This document shows, piece by piece, positions 51,879-61,108 of a DNA stretch of 64,000 bases. Numbering within the stretch: the stretch's first letter is position 1; every line of letters begins with the position of its first letter. The DNA is from Flavihumibacter rivuli (GTDB taxonomy: Bacteria > Bacteroidota > Bacteroidia > Chitinophagales > Chitinophagaceae): contig NZ_CP092334.1 of the NCBI RefSeq assembly GCF_018595685.2, forward strand, positions 3,934,001-3,998,000, in the 5' to 3' direction. Under the pieces are notes generated by a model. That model did not search any database, was not told where the DNA came from, and saw only the letters and a program-made list of their open reading frames with translations. Position numbers and translations under genes: made by a program.

Positions 51879-51960
51879 GGGAGTATGCTGCAAGAAAGTA
51901 ATTTTCGCGTTAATGGCTCATTGGATTGCGGTGAAACGCGGGAATCAACGGTTGAACCAT

Positions 51961-51993
51961 AAAAAAACAACCGCCAAACGGCGGTTGTTTTTT
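51961..51993. terminator. Bidirectional terminator after icd
   Basis: AACAACCGCC and GGCGGTTGTT form a 10-bp stem around AAAC with a run of seven A before and four T after. On the minus strand it follows the icd stop by 27 bases. Confidence 0.92.
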
Positions 51994-52019
51994 GCATTAT
52001 TTATTCCTGACCGGGCTAC

Positions 52020-53471
52020 TTATTGTCCCTGGGCCAGGCTATAGGCTTTCTTATCGCCCCACATGTTCAGCAGTTCAGTTGAGCAGATCTTGAAGTCCTG
52101 CATCAGGCGCTTGTACAGTTCCAGTACATCGGTCTGCGTAAGGGCCATTTCCTCCACACTTTCGAAGCGGCAACGGTATTGGTTCACCAGGTTGGTGAAT
52201 ACTGAGCCCTTGGGCCATACCTGTGTACCGCGGTTGCTGATGGTCACCAGTTTGAACAGGTCGCCGGTATGCTTCAGGCATTTTTCCGCAACGATACTGG
52301 GTTGTTCGGCACTTTCGATGAACATGTCCACGCCAACGATCTTTTCTTCCATTTCCTCCTTGGTCATGATCAGTGGGTTTTCTGTCAGGTGGAATACCGT
52401 AGGGGTAATGGGTTTGTTGGGCAGCAAGGCCTTGGCGCCATGGGCCGGGGTTTTACCCAGGTTAGCAATGATGGCATTGGCGAATTCAGTGGTGTTAACA
52501 GAAGGCGTACCCTTGTCGCCGAAGTCGCCGGTATGTACGCCGCTTTCCAGGGTGTACAGGAGTGCGTTTTCAATTACCGAAGCGTTCTCCATATAGCCCA
52601 GGTGACGCAGCATGGAGATGCCACTCAACAGGAGGGCTGTGGGGTTGGCAATATTCTTGCCTGCGATATCGGGGGCCGTGCCGTGAACGGCTTCGAAAAT
52701 GCAGATATGGTCACCAATATTGGCGGAAGGAGCGAAGCCCAATCCACCTACCAGGCCGGCGCAAAGGTCGCTCACGATATCACCCTGGAGGTTGGTCAAC
52801 ACCACCACATCGAACTCATGCGGGCGGCTTACCAGCTTCATACACAGGTCGTCAACGATCACGTCGTCGGCTTTCAGGTCGGGGTATTGTTTGGCTACCT
52901 CATAGAATACCTCGAGGAACAGGCCATCGGTGATCTTCATGATATTCGCCTTATGGCCGCAGGTGATGCGCTTGGCGCCTTTCTTGCTGGCCATTTCAAA
53001 AGCGTACTTGATCACCTGTAGGCTACCGGGACGGGTAATAAAGCGGCGGCTCAGGGCCACATCGTGGGTCAGCATATGCTCGATACCGCCGTAGGTATCT
53101 TCAATGTTCTCGCGTACGATGGTCAGGTCGATGGGGATACCCGCTTTGCTGAAAACGGTATCTACACCATGGAGGGTCTGGAAAACCCTTTTGTTGGCAT
53201 AGGTATTCCAGGTCTTGCGTGCAGTTACATTCACGCTTTTCACACCCTTGCCTTTAGGCGTTTCCATCGGGCCTTTGAAAAGGATACCCAGGCTTTCGAT
53301 GGTTTGCTGGGCTTCGGGGGTCATACCATTGGAAAAACCCTTGTCGAATACCCATTTACCCATGTCAACAAACTCGTACTCCAGGGGGACCTTGTTGGCA
53401 TTGAAAATGCTGAGGACCGCGTCCATGATCTCAGGACCGATACCATCACCTTTCGCTACGGCGATTTTCAT
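52020..53471 (-). CDS. icd: Isocitrate dehydrogenase (NADP-dependent type)
   Basis: Oxidatively decarboxylates isocitrate to 2-oxoglutarate in the citric acid cycle. The 483-residue protein opens with VAKGDGIGPEIMD. The substrate-loop region KGPMETPKGKGVKSVNVTAR, the metal-site motif TNLQGDIVSDLCAGLVGGLG, and the cofactor motif EAVHGTAPDIAGKNIANPTA are present. The C-terminal ~140 residues beyond the common core match the long (Thermus-like) group found in Bacteroidota. Cofactor choice (NADP versus NAD) is by family and not decided by residues here. A -7 box lies about 133 bp upstream. Confidence 0.93.
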   Translation of the reverse strand: MKIAVAKGDGIGPEIMDAVLSIFNANKVPLEYEFVDMGKWVFDKGFSNGMTPEAQQTIESLGILFKGPMETPKGKGVKSVNVTARKTWNTYANKRVFQTLHGVDTVFSKAGIPIDLTIVRENIEDTYGGIEHMLTHDVALSRRFITRPGSLQVIKYAFEMASKKGAKRITCGHKANIMKITDGLFLEVFYEVAKQYPDLKADDVIVDDLCMKLVSRPHEFDVVVLTNLQGDIVSDLCAGLVGGLGFAPSANIGDHICIFEAVHGTAPDIAGKNIANPTALLLSGISMLRHLGYMENASVIENALLYTLESGVHTGDFGDKGTPSVNTTEFANAIIANLGKTPAHGAKALLPNKPITPTVFHLTENPLIMTKEEMEEKIVGVDMFIESAEQPSIVAEKCLKHTGDLFKLVTISNRGTQVWPKGSVFTNLVNQYRCRFESVEEMALTQTDVLELYKRLMQDFKICSTELLNMWGDKKAYSLAQGQ

Positions 53472-53603
53472 ATTCTAAATTTTGAGGATTGATGTGCTTA
53501 AAATGCCTGCCGGGACAAGGTTTGAATATATTAGTCCGTATGCACCATGGCATAACGGTTAATGGTTTTCAATTATCTTTCCCGGTATCGTGCAATGGCG
53601 CTG

Positions 53604-53611
53604 CAAAGGTA
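53604..53611 (-). promoter_or_regulatory. Candidate -7 promoter box of icd
   Basis: On the minus strand TACCTTTG is a full TAnnTTTG match. It would give a leader of about 125-130 nt before the icd ATG. No TTG at ideal spacing. Confidence 0.4.
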
Positions 53612-53650
53612 ATCCTGATCTAAGTTATAACCTTGAAATCCTGAACAAAA

Positions 53651-53683
53651 TTGACAACCAGCGGTTGATTTTATATACCTTTA
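53651..53683 (+). promoter_or_regulatory. Candidate apaG promoter
   Basis: TTG (53651-53653) and, 22 bp later, TACCTTTA (53676-53683), a one-mismatch -7 box 17 bases before the apaG ATG. It is back to back with the icd promoter candidate on the other strand. Confidence 0.35.
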
Positions 53684-53699
53684 ACCAAATTCTGTTGGC

Positions 53700-54086
53700 A
53701 TGAACAGCACAACGACCCAGGGAGTAGAGGTAAGTGTTGAGACGTTTTACCAACCTGATTACTCCAATCCCCTTTCGGGTGAATACATGTTTGCTTACAA
53801 GATCACGATCGATAACCACAATAATTTCCCGGTAAAGCTGCACCGCAGGCATTGGCAGATCTTTGATTCCAACGGGGAATACAGGGAAGTGGATGGGGAA
53901 GGAGTGGTTGGTGTACAACCTGTACTGCAATCCGGCGACCGTTACCAGTATGTGAGTGGGTGCAATCTCCGCTCTGAAATGGGACGGATGTCAGGCAATT
54001 ACCAGATGGAAAACCTGGATACCAAGCGGTTTTTCGACGTAGACATACCTGCATTCGAAATGATCGTTCCTTTCAAGAACAACTAA
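53700..54086 (+). CDS. apaG: ApaG-family protein
   Basis: A 128-residue beta-sandwich (fibronectin type III-like). Family motifs are FAYKITIDNHNNFPVKLHRR, HWQIFDSNGEYREVDGEGVV and YVSGCNLRSEMGRMSGNYQM. ApaG is named for the Salmonella locus affecting cobalt and magnesium efflux; the domain is also found in eukaryotic F-box proteins and may bind pyrophosphate or nucleotides. The exact role is open. Cytoplasmic. Divergent from icd, with a strong bidirectional terminator after it. Confidence 0.94.
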   Translation: MNSTTTQGVEVSVETFYQPDYSNPLSGEYMFAYKITIDNHNNFPVKLHRRHWQIFDSNGEYREVDGEGVVGVQPVLQSGDRYQYVSGCNLRSEMGRMSGNYQMENLDTKRFFDVDIPAFEMIVPFKNN

Positions 54087-54105
54087 GGGGAATCCCTTTT
54101 TTTAA
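54084..54105 (+). terminator. Weak terminator directly after apaG
   Basis: AAGGGG and CCCTT with a short loop (54089-54099), followed by seven T. It lies right behind the apaG stop codon and before the stronger hairpin at 54117. Confidence 0.4.
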
Positions 54106-54116
54106 AGGTTGGCCTA

Positions 54117-54155
54117 AAACAATAAGGCGTTGGTTTATCCAACGCCTTATTGTTT
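54117..54155. terminator. Bidirectional terminator between apaG and the POT transporter gene
   Basis: AAACAATAAGGCGTTGG and CCAACGCCTTATTGTTT form a 17-bp perfect stem with a TTTAT loop; A-rich and T-rich ends serve both strands of these convergent genes. Confidence 0.93.
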
Positions 54156-54176
54156 TATTAACAGATTGTTTGCTTT

Positions 54177-55874
54177 TTATTTGACACCATGCATCATCCG
54201 CTTCAGCATTGGGCTGAACAGGAAAAGTAGTACTGCCGCTGCACCGGGCAGGATAACGAATAGCAAGAAGTATTCAAACAGGTTGGTGATAGGGAAACCT
54301 GCAAAAACGGGATAGCTGGTAGGGATCTTCAGCTCTGCCAACTTGGCCAGTTGTTCAGGGCTTGCCGTTATGGTGCCTTTCAGCACGCCATCGAGGTCGA
54401 TACCGGCCTTGGAAGCTGCTTCATAAGCTTCCCCGGTTGGCGGAAGTACGGAGCCCAGGGTGCCTGCCAGGGCATAACCGGCGGCATTGGCCAGGAACCA
54501 AACCCCCATCAGGAGCGAACTGAATTTGCGGGGAGCCAGTTTGGCAACCAGTGACAAGCCGATGGGCGACAAGCAAAGTTCGCCAAGGGTATGGAATAGG
54601 TACATGATGATCAGCCAGATCACCCCCATCTTGCCGGTGGTGCCGAGGTCCTTTACCTGGAAGGCAATGATCAGGAACCCGATAGCCAGCAAGGCCAGGC
54701 CGATGGATTGCTTCACCGGTGAGATCGGCTCCAGCTTTCTTTCAGCCAGTCTCAGCCACATCCAGCTGAAGGGAAGGGCGAACACGATGATGAAAAATGA
54801 GTTGGCATTCTGGATGAAGCTGGGCGGCATGTTCCATCCCAGCAGGTGACGGTCGGTCTGGTTATCGGCAATGAAGGTCAGGGAAGATCCTGCCTGCTCA
54901 AAGCATGCCCAGAAGAAGATCACGAAGAAGGCTACGAAATACATTACGATCACCCTGTCCCGTTCTACCTTGGTGAGGGTGCTATCAGTAAGGATCAGGC
55001 CTGCAAGGGTAACACCGCTGGCATAGATAATGGGGTATACCCAATGCTTTACCCAGGTGCTATCGGGCCCAACCGACAGGTAGTGGAAAATGAATACCAG
55101 TGCAATGAAGCCGATAACGGCACCAATGATGGCCGCTGTACTGAACTTCACTTCTGAAGAGTCCTCGCTATTGGCTGCAAGGGCATTATGGTCAGGCTTT
55201 CCACCCACTGCCTGGCCATCAGGGGTCACTACATACCTGTCCTTCAGGAAATAGAATGTAACGGTTCCGATCAGCATGGCAAGGCCCGCTGCCAGGAAGC
55301 CCCATTTGAAAGCAGCAACAACACGGGTGCCGTCTTCGAGTACCACATCACCCACTAATGGGCAAATGGTCATGCCCAGGAAGGCGCCTACGTTGATACC
55401 CATGTAGAAGATCGTAAAGGCGGAATCCAGCCTGTTGTCCCCCTTGCCGTACAATTGCCCTACCATGGAAGAAATATTGGGCTTGAACAAGCCGTTTCCA
55501 ATGATGATGGTGCCAAGGCCGGACCACATCAGCGCTGTGGCTACTCCCTGGCTTCCGGCGTACATACTGGCCGAGCTGAACAGCAGGAGCTGCCCGATGG
55601 CCATGATAAATCCACCCAACAGGATACACATCCGGTTGCCCAGGAAGCGGTCCGACACGTAACCACCCAGCATAGGGGTTAGGTAACTGAGGCCAAGGAA
55701 ACCTCCATAAATAACAGAGGCCTCCGATTTAGAGAAGGCCAAAGCATTTACAAGGAAGAGGGTGAGCAGGGCACGCATGCCGTAGAAGTTGAATCGCTCC
55801 CACATTTCGGTGGCAAAAAGCACACGCAGGCCTTTGGGATGTCCGGTTTGCGAAGCAATCGCTGTTTGACTCAT
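54177..55874 (-). CDS. Proton-dependent oligopeptide transporter (POT family)
   Basis: A 565-residue MFS-type symporter that takes up di- and tripeptides with protons. The first helix has LFATEMWERFNFYGMRALL, the ExxER-type motif that couples proton and peptide binding. Further family marks are LGGYVSDRFLGNRMCILLGG and GLFKPNISSMVGQLY, and FSSLLMGVWFLANAAGYALAG in the late helices. About 12-14 membrane helices. The longest frame extends to a start at 56012 with a Lys-rich segment, but MSQTAIASQTGHPKGL at 55874 fits the family. Convergent with apaG. Confidence 0.93.
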   Translation of the reverse strand: MSQTAIASQTGHPKGLRVLFATEMWERFNFYGMRALLTLFLVNALAFSKSEASVIYGGFLGLSYLTPMLGGYVSDRFLGNRMCILLGGFIMAIGQLLLFSSASMYAGSQGVATALMWSGLGTIIIGNGLFKPNISSMVGQLYGKGDNRLDSAFTIFYMGINVGAFLGMTICPLVGDVVLEDGTRVVAAFKWGFLAAGLAMLIGTVTFYFLKDRYVVTPDGQAVGGKPDHNALAANSEDSSEVKFSTAAIIGAVIGFIALVFIFHYLSVGPDSTWVKHWVYPIIYASGVTLAGLILTDSTLTKVERDRVIVMYFVAFFVIFFWACFEQAGSSLTFIADNQTDRHLLGWNMPPSFIQNANSFFIIVFALPFSWMWLRLAERKLEPISPVKQSIGLALLAIGFLIIAFQVKDLGTTGKMGVIWLIIMYLFHTLGELCLSPIGLSLVAKLAPRKFSSLLMGVWFLANAAGYALAGTLGSVLPPTGEAYEAASKAGIDLDGVLKGTITASPEQLAKLAELKIPTSYPVFAGFPITNLFEYFLLFVILPGAAAVLLFLFSPMLKRMMHGVK

Positions 55875-56071
55875 AAATCGTTTTTTCTTGAAGGGTTTTG
55901 ATTTGGAATGAACGATAAGTGGGCAAAATAAAGATAAAATCAATACAGGGCTGCACTTCAGGGCAATACTTATAGCTATGGCAGGCCGATTTTTACCGGT
56001 CACTGCCTGCATTTCTCTATTTTCGCAGCCGGAAACTTATTCCAACCTTCATCATATACCAATTCATTGTC

Positions 56072-57349
56072 ATGAACATTTTGCTTCTTGGATCAGGCGG
56101 AAGGGAACATGCCCTGGCCTGGAAAATTGCCCAAAGCCCTCTTTGCAGTCAACTTTTTATAGCCCCGGGGAATGCCGGTACGGCGGGATGCGGTACCAAT
56201 ATAGCCCTTTCCATTACCGATTTCCCGGCTATCAGGCAGTTTTGCATGGAGCAGAAGGTTGGACTGGTGTTGGTTGGTCCGGAAGAACCGCTGGTAAAAG
56301 GAGTGGTGGATTATTTCAAGGCCAATCCTGTTGAAGGAATGCCGGTGATCGGGCCTTCCCAGTATGGGGCACAACTGGAAGGCAGCAAGGCTTTCGCCAA
56401 GGCCTTCATGCAGCGCCATGGCATTCCTACCGCTGCCTACCGGGAATTTGACGAGCAGAATTTTGAAGACGGCCTGGACTATATCCGCCAGCACAGCCTG
56501 CCTATTGTGCTGAAGGCCGATGGACTGGCAGCCGGTAAGGGGGTATTGATCCTGAATGATACAGAAGAAGCCCTGGATGAATTTGAGCAGATGATCAAGG
56601 CCAGCAAGTTTGGCGATGCCAGTAAAAAGGTGGTGATCGAACAGTTCCTGTCGGGGATTGAATTGAGTGTGTTTGCCCTCACCGATGGGAAGAGTTATGT
56701 GCTGTTGCCGGAGGCAAAAGATTATAAGCGGATCGGAGAAGGGGATGCCGGCCTGAATACCGGCGGTATGGGTGCAGTTAGCCCTGTCCCATTTGCGGAT
56801 GATGCTTTCATGAAGAAGGTGATCGACCAGGTAGTGGTGCCCACTATCAATGGACTTAAGGAAGAAGCCATCGACTATAAAGGTTTTGTGTTTTTCGGCC
56901 TTATCAAGGTGGGTAACAACCCCTATGTGATCGAATACAATTGCCGCATGGGTGACCCTGAGACAGAGGTGGTGATGCCCCGGCTCCAGTCCGACCTGGT
57001 GGAATTGCTGGTGGCCACAGGGAAGCAGGAACTGGCAGGCATGGAGGTGAAGCACGATCCTCGTGTAGCCTGTACCGTTATGGCCGTTAGCGGCGGTTAT
57101 CCCGGTGATTATGCAAAAGGTAAAGTGATCAGCGGGCTCGATGCCATTGGCTCACCGGACAGTATCCTTTTCCATGCGGGCACAGCAATTAAGGACGGAA
57201 ATACCGTTACTGCCGGAGGCCGGGTGCTTTGCGTTACCTCTTATGGGAATAGCGTAACCGATGCGGTTTCGAAGTCAAAGGCTGCCCTGGAGAAGATCAG
57301 CTTTGATGGAATGTATTACCGTAGGGATATCGGTTATGAGTTCGAATAA
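56072..57349 (+). CDS. purD: Phosphoribosylamine--glycine ligase
   Basis: PurD makes glycinamide ribonucleotide from phosphoribosylamine, glycine and ATP in purine synthesis. The 425-residue ATP-grasp enzyme starts NILLLGSGGREHALAWKIAQ, has LVLVGPEEPLVKGVVD, the grasp-domain loop PIVLKADGLAAGKGV, the late YNCRMGDPETEVVMPRLQSD metal-site motif and the C-terminal GGRVLCVTSYG. Divergent from the POT gene; a box TATTTTCG (56018-56025) is a weak promoter candidate. The 320-codon reverse frame is a shadow. Confidence 0.96.
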   Translation: MNILLLGSGGREHALAWKIAQSPLCSQLFIAPGNAGTAGCGTNIALSITDFPAIRQFCMEQKVGLVLVGPEEPLVKGVVDYFKANPVEGMPVIGPSQYGAQLEGSKAFAKAFMQRHGIPTAAYREFDEQNFEDGLDYIRQHSLPIVLKADGLAAGKGVLILNDTEEALDEFEQMIKASKFGDASKKVVIEQFLSGIELSVFALTDGKSYVLLPEAKDYKRIGEGDAGLNTGGMGAVSPVPFADDAFMKKVIDQVVVPTINGLKEEAIDYKGFVFFGLIKVGNNPYVIEYNCRMGDPETEVVMPRLQSDLVELLVATGKQELAGMEVKHDPRVACTVMAVSGGYPGDYAKGKVISGLDAIGSPDSILFHAGTAIKDGNTVTAGGRVLCVTSYGNSVTDAVSKSKAALEKISFDGMYYRRDIGYEFE

Positions 57350-57413
57350 GAACTCCATTCTTCCCTAATAACGATTGTTTAAAGCGGATCGCAAAAGCCC
57401 TTAATTGCCATTC

Positions 57414-58454
57414 ATGAAAGAAGTACATTATTCCGACTACCTGCAACTCGACAAGATACTGGGTGCCCAGGCCCCGGAAAGCGACTTATTGCAACAGCCT
57501 GCGCACGACGAGATGCTGTTCATCATCATCCACCAGGCTTATGAATTATGGTTCAAGCAGGTGATGTATGAGGTGGAGTCTGTCAATGCCATCATGCTCC
57601 AGCCGGAGTTGAACGACAATTCCCCGGAACTGCAAACCGTGGTACACCGGCTAAACCGGGTGGTGACCATACTGAAGGTGCTGGTGCACCAGATTGATAT
57701 CATGGAGACCATGACGCCCATGGACTTCCTGGATTTCAGGGATATGCTGCGCCCTGCCTCTGGGTTCCAGAGCTGGCAGTTCAAGGCCCTGGAAGCCAGG
57801 CTGGGATTGCCTTTCCAGCAACGTCACGGCCAGGAATATTACCTTTCCCAACTCAGGCCAGAACATGTTGCCATGATTAAGGCGGCCGAACAGAAGCAGT
57901 CGCTGCTGAGCCTGATCAACCAGTGGCTGGAGCGCATGCCATTTTTCGAGGAAGCAGAGAATTGGCAGGAATTTGCCGGCGAAGGCAATGCTGCGACCGG
58001 CCATATTTTTTGGGATACCTACCTGGAACGGTATCGCAACAGCCTCCGGGAGAATGAGCGCAATAACCTGGGCGGGTTTGATACCGTATTCATCGGACCA
58101 GGCGAAGCAACCCGTCAATTTTCCCCAAGGGCTTGCAGGGCGGCCCTGTTCATCATGCTTTACCGTGGTTACCCCATGTTGCAGCAGCCCTTCCAATTGC
58201 TGAATGTTCTACTGGAGATCGATGAGCAACTGAGTACCTGGCGTTACCGCCATATGAATATGGTTCACCGCATGATCGGCACCCGTGTGGGAACGGGGGG
58301 CAGTACCGGCAAGGAATACCTCAAAGGTGCGGTGGACAAGCATTATATCTTCAGGGAGATCGCCCAACTGACCAGTTTCCTCATCGAAAGAAGGAAGCTT
58401 CCCCATCTCGCCCAACGAATGGAAGCCAGGCTGGGATTCGTTTCCAGGGGCTGA
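57414..58454 (+). CDS. kynA: Tryptophan 2,3-dioxygenase
   Basis: A haem enzyme that opens the indole ring of tryptophan to N-formylkynurenine, the first step of the kynurenine route. The 346-residue protein has HDEMLFIIIHQAYELWFKQV near residues 36-55, FLDFRDMLRPASGFQSWQ for substrate contact, and RYRHMNMVHRMIGTRVGTGG with the proximal haem histidine, then GSTGKEYLKGA. It is longer than the Xanthomonas enzyme (~300 aa). ATG at 57414 is preferred over TTG at 57405. Other kynurenine genes are not in the window; quinolinate from this route would feed nadC (47 kb). Confidence 0.93.
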   Translation: MKEVHYSDYLQLDKILGAQAPESDLLQQPAHDEMLFIIIHQAYELWFKQVMYEVESVNAIMLQPELNDNSPELQTVVHRLNRVVTILKVLVHQIDIMETMTPMDFLDFRDMLRPASGFQSWQFKALEARLGLPFQQRHGQEYYLSQLRPEHVAMIKAAEQKQSLLSLINQWLERMPFFEEAENWQEFAGEGNAATGHIFWDTYLERYRNSLRENERNNLGGFDTVFIGPGEATRQFSPRACRAALFIMLYRGYPMLQQPFQLLNVLLEIDEQLSTWRYRHMNMVHRMIGTRVGTGGSTGKEYLKGAVDKHYIFREIAQLTSFLIERRKLPHLAQRMEARLGFVSRG

Positions 58455-58519
58455 TTGGTTGTTTGGGCAATAGGCGCCTGGTCCCTCCCGGCCAGTGGTT
58501 GGGGAATTCTTCCCATCCA

Positions 58520-59692
58520 TTATTTCCCGCGATAGGCCAGGGTGAAATAGATTAGTGATACCCCGGCAAGGATCGCTGCGGTCAGGAATGTAAAGCTGGC
58601 GCCGCCTGCGGTCCATAAGATACCGCCAAAGGTACTGGCCAGCAGCGTGCAAAGGCTTTGGGTGGAATTGTAAAGTCCCAGTGAAGTGGCGGTTTGGCCG
58701 GGGGTGGCCAGGTTGCTGATCCAGGCTTTGGCGATCCCTTCCGTTGCGGCAGCATAGAGCCCATACAAGGTGAAAAGGATAAATACTCCAGTAGCAGATC
58801 CTACAAAGGCAAAGCCCGTGTAGACAAGAATGAACAGGAGCAGGCCTGCCATGAAAGTACCCCTTTTACCCCATTTATCCGCCAGGATGCCCATGGGATA
58901 AGCACTGATGGCATAGACCAGGTTGTAGAAAATATAGGCGCCAATGGTGATGCTATCACTTTGCGTGACTTCCCTGGCCTGCAACAACAGGAAAGCGTCC
59001 GAACTATTGGCCAGGGCGAACACCAGTAAGCCAACCAGTAATCTTTTGTAATCCCAGCCTGCCTCTTTCCAATAGCCAAAATAGGAGAAGAATCCCCCTT
59101 TCTTTTCGGTCCGCCGGCCGGGTGTTTCTTTTAGCAGGAAGATCAGGGCAACAGCGATGATGCCAGGGATGAATGCCAGGTAGAACAATTCCTTGTAATG
59201 ACCGGGTGCAAAATGCAGGAAAGCCAATGCCGTCAAGGGACCCAGTACAGCGCCAACCGTGTCCCAGCTTCTGTGGAAGCTGAATACCCTGGCCCTGTTA
59301 GAGGGGTCTGAAGCCTGGGCCAGGAGTGCATCCCTGGCTGCGGTACGAATGCCCTTTCCCAGCCGGTCGGTGGTCCTGGCCAGGAAGATCCAGAAGGGGA
59401 AACTGAACATTGCCATCATGGGTTTGGAAAGGGCACTAAGTCCATAGCCCAGCTTCACGAAGGGCAGCCTGAGACCGGTCTCGTCGGAACGTTTGCCAAA
59501 ATAGCCTTTGCTAATGCCAACAGTGAGTTCAGCCAATCCTTCAAGAAGGCCGATCAGGGCTACAGAGAAACCGATCTCCTTCAGGTATACGGGCACCACC
59601 GGGTAAAGCATTTCACTGGCGAAGTCAGTGAACAGGCTCACAAAGGAGAGGATCCACACCGGTTTAGTGATAATGGGTGTTTTGGCGGACAT
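58520..59692 (-). CDS. MFS transporter
   Basis: A 390-residue carrier with about twelve membrane helices. The early loop motif has GISKGYFGKRSDETGLRLPF, and DRLGKGIRTAARDALLAQAS is the central motif of the fosmidomycin-resistance/sugar-efflux-like branch seen in many Bacteroidota. FFSFHRSWDTVGAVLGPLTAL-type helix 5 (antiporter motif) is present as FSFHRSWDTVGAVLGPLT. Substrate unknown. Convergent with kynA, 65 bp apart. Confidence 0.85.
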   Translation of the reverse strand: MSAKTPIITKPVWILSFVSLFTDFASEMLYPVVPVYLKEIGFSVALIGLLEGLAELTVGISKGYFGKRSDETGLRLPFVKLGYGLSALSKPMMAMFSFPFWIFLARTTDRLGKGIRTAARDALLAQASDPSNRARVFSFHRSWDTVGAVLGPLTALAFLHFAPGHYKELFYLAFIPGIIAVALIFLLKETPGRRTEKKGGFFSYFGYWKEAGWDYKRLLVGLLVFALANSSDAFLLLQAREVTQSDSITIGAYIFYNLVYAISAYPMGILADKWGKRGTFMAGLLLFILVYTGFAFVGSATGVFILFTLYGLYAAATEGIAKAWISNLATPGQTATSLGLYNSTQSLCTLLASTFGGILWTAGGASFTFLTAAILAGVSLIYFTLAYRGK

Positions 59693-59976
59693 GGGTCTAA
59701 GTTAACAGCATTGCGCAACATGTTGTGCTGGATCTTTGTAAACCTTTGCCAGTACTGCGTTTCATTCAGAAATTACCTTACACGGGGACGATCAACCAAA
59801 ATGTGGCATGAATTTTAATCCTGATGTGCACGAAATGCCGGATTTTACCGTTTTTGCAAAGGTTGGCTAATTGTGGAAAAAATAGTTCGATTGCAGGCTT
59901 GCTACTTTGATAAATCAAATTATTTGCATCAATTTTGCTGACTGTATATCCTGATTAAAAATCTGACCTCAACAAC
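59693..59976. other. Intergenic region between the MFS and mreB genes
   Basis: About 284 bp between divergent genes, AT-rich near mreB. It must contain the mreB promoter, but I see no clear TTG/TAnnTTTG pair, only partial boxes such as TACTTTG and TTATTTG. No frame of interest and no repeat. Confidence 0.5.
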
Positions 59977-61002
59977 ATGGGATTATTCAATTTTCTGACC
60001 CAGGAAATCGCAATGGATCTGGGTACTGCCAATACCCTAATCATACATAACGATGAAATTGTGGTGAATGAGCCATCTATTGTGGCGCTGGACCGTAACA
60101 ATCCGAAGAATGTGCTGGCGGTGGGTAAGCGCGCATTGATGATGCACGAGAAGACACATGAGAGTATTCGTACTGTTCGCCCTTTGAAGGACGGTGTAAT
60201 TGCCGACTTTAATGCCGCCGAACTGATGATAAGGGAAATGATCAAGATGATCTATCCCAAAAAACCCCTTTTCCCGCCAAGCTGGAGGATGATGATCTGT
60301 ATTCCCTCTTCCATTACGGAAGTGGAGAAGCGTGCGGTTCGCGACAGCGCGGAGCAGGCTGGAGCCAAGGAGGTCTACCTTATCCACGAACCCATGGCCG
60401 CTGCGCTGGGTATTGGCATTGACGTTGAAGAACCCGTTGGTAATATGATCATTGATATCGGTGGTGGAACTACCGGTATTACCGTTATCGCCCTGGCTGG
60501 TATTGTGTGTGACCAGTCCATCCGTATTGCCGGTGATGAATTCACTGCAGATATCATGGAAGCCCTGCGTCGTTACCATAGCCTGTTGATCGGGGAAAGG
60601 ACTGCTGAACAGATCAAGATCCAGATCGGTGCTGCCATGAAGGACCTCGATAACCCGCCGGATGATATCCCGGTGAACGGCCGTGACCTGGTAACGGGTA
60701 TTCCCAAACAGATCATGGTAAGCTACCAGGAGATCGCAGAAGCCCTCGATAAGAGCATCTTCAAGATCGAAGAAGCTATTCTCAAAGCCCTTGAAACAAC
60801 GCCACCCGAATTGGCTGCTGATATTTATCGTCGTGGATTGTACATCACAGGTGGTGGTGCCTTGTTGCGTGGACTGGACAAGCGTCTCAGCCAAAAGATC
60901 AAGCTGCCCGTTCATGTGGCAGACGATCCATTAAAGAGCGTGGTTCGCGGTACCGGTATCGCCCTCAAGAATTACGACCGTTATCCTTTCGTGATGCGTT
61001 AA
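59977..61002 (+). CDS. mreB: Rod shape-determining actin-like protein MreB
   Basis: MreB polymerises under the inner membrane and guides lateral wall synthesis. The 341-residue protein has the actin ATPase motifs: phosphate-1 AMDLGTANTLI, then MMICIPSSITEVEKRAV, phosphate-2 IDIGGGTTGITVIAL, and the adenosine motif LYITGGGALLRGLDKRL. The N-terminus MGLFNFLTQEIAMDLG gives a short amphipathic membrane-binding start. First gene of the mreBCD-mrdA cell-wall cluster, consistent with a rod-shaped cell stage. Confidence 0.96.
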   Translation: MGLFNFLTQEIAMDLGTANTLIIHNDEIVVNEPSIVALDRNNPKNVLAVGKRALMMHEKTHESIRTVRPLKDGVIADFNAAELMIREMIKMIYPKKPLFPPSWRMMICIPSSITEVEKRAVRDSAEQAGAKEVYLIHEPMAAALGIGIDVEEPVGNMIIDIGGGTTGITVIALAGIVCDQSIRIAGDEFTADIMEALRRYHSLLIGERTAEQIKIQIGAAMKDLDNPPDDIPVNGRDLVTGIPKQIMVSYQEIAEALDKSIFKIEEAILKALETTPPELAADIYRRGLYITGGGALLRGLDKRLSQKIKLPVHVADDPLKSVVRGTGIALKNYDRYPFVMR

Positions 61003-61108
61003 TGCCTTCGTTAACCTAAATGGTATAAAGGCTACAGCATGGAGCAATATGTCAAAGATTGTGGATTTGATAAAATGACCACCACAGGGGTAGTCAGGGA
61101 GGAGCTGT

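Noticed and set aside
52269..53021. 250-codon plus-strand frame opposite icd
   Set aside because: Shadow of icd; no motifs and overlaps the catalytic core of a certain gene.
56093..57055. 320-codon minus-strand frame opposite purD
   Set aside because: Shadow frame with no family motifs; purD is complete.
60037..60915. 292-codon minus-strand frame opposite mreB
   Set aside because: Shadow of mreB; rich in His and Asn with no domain pattern.
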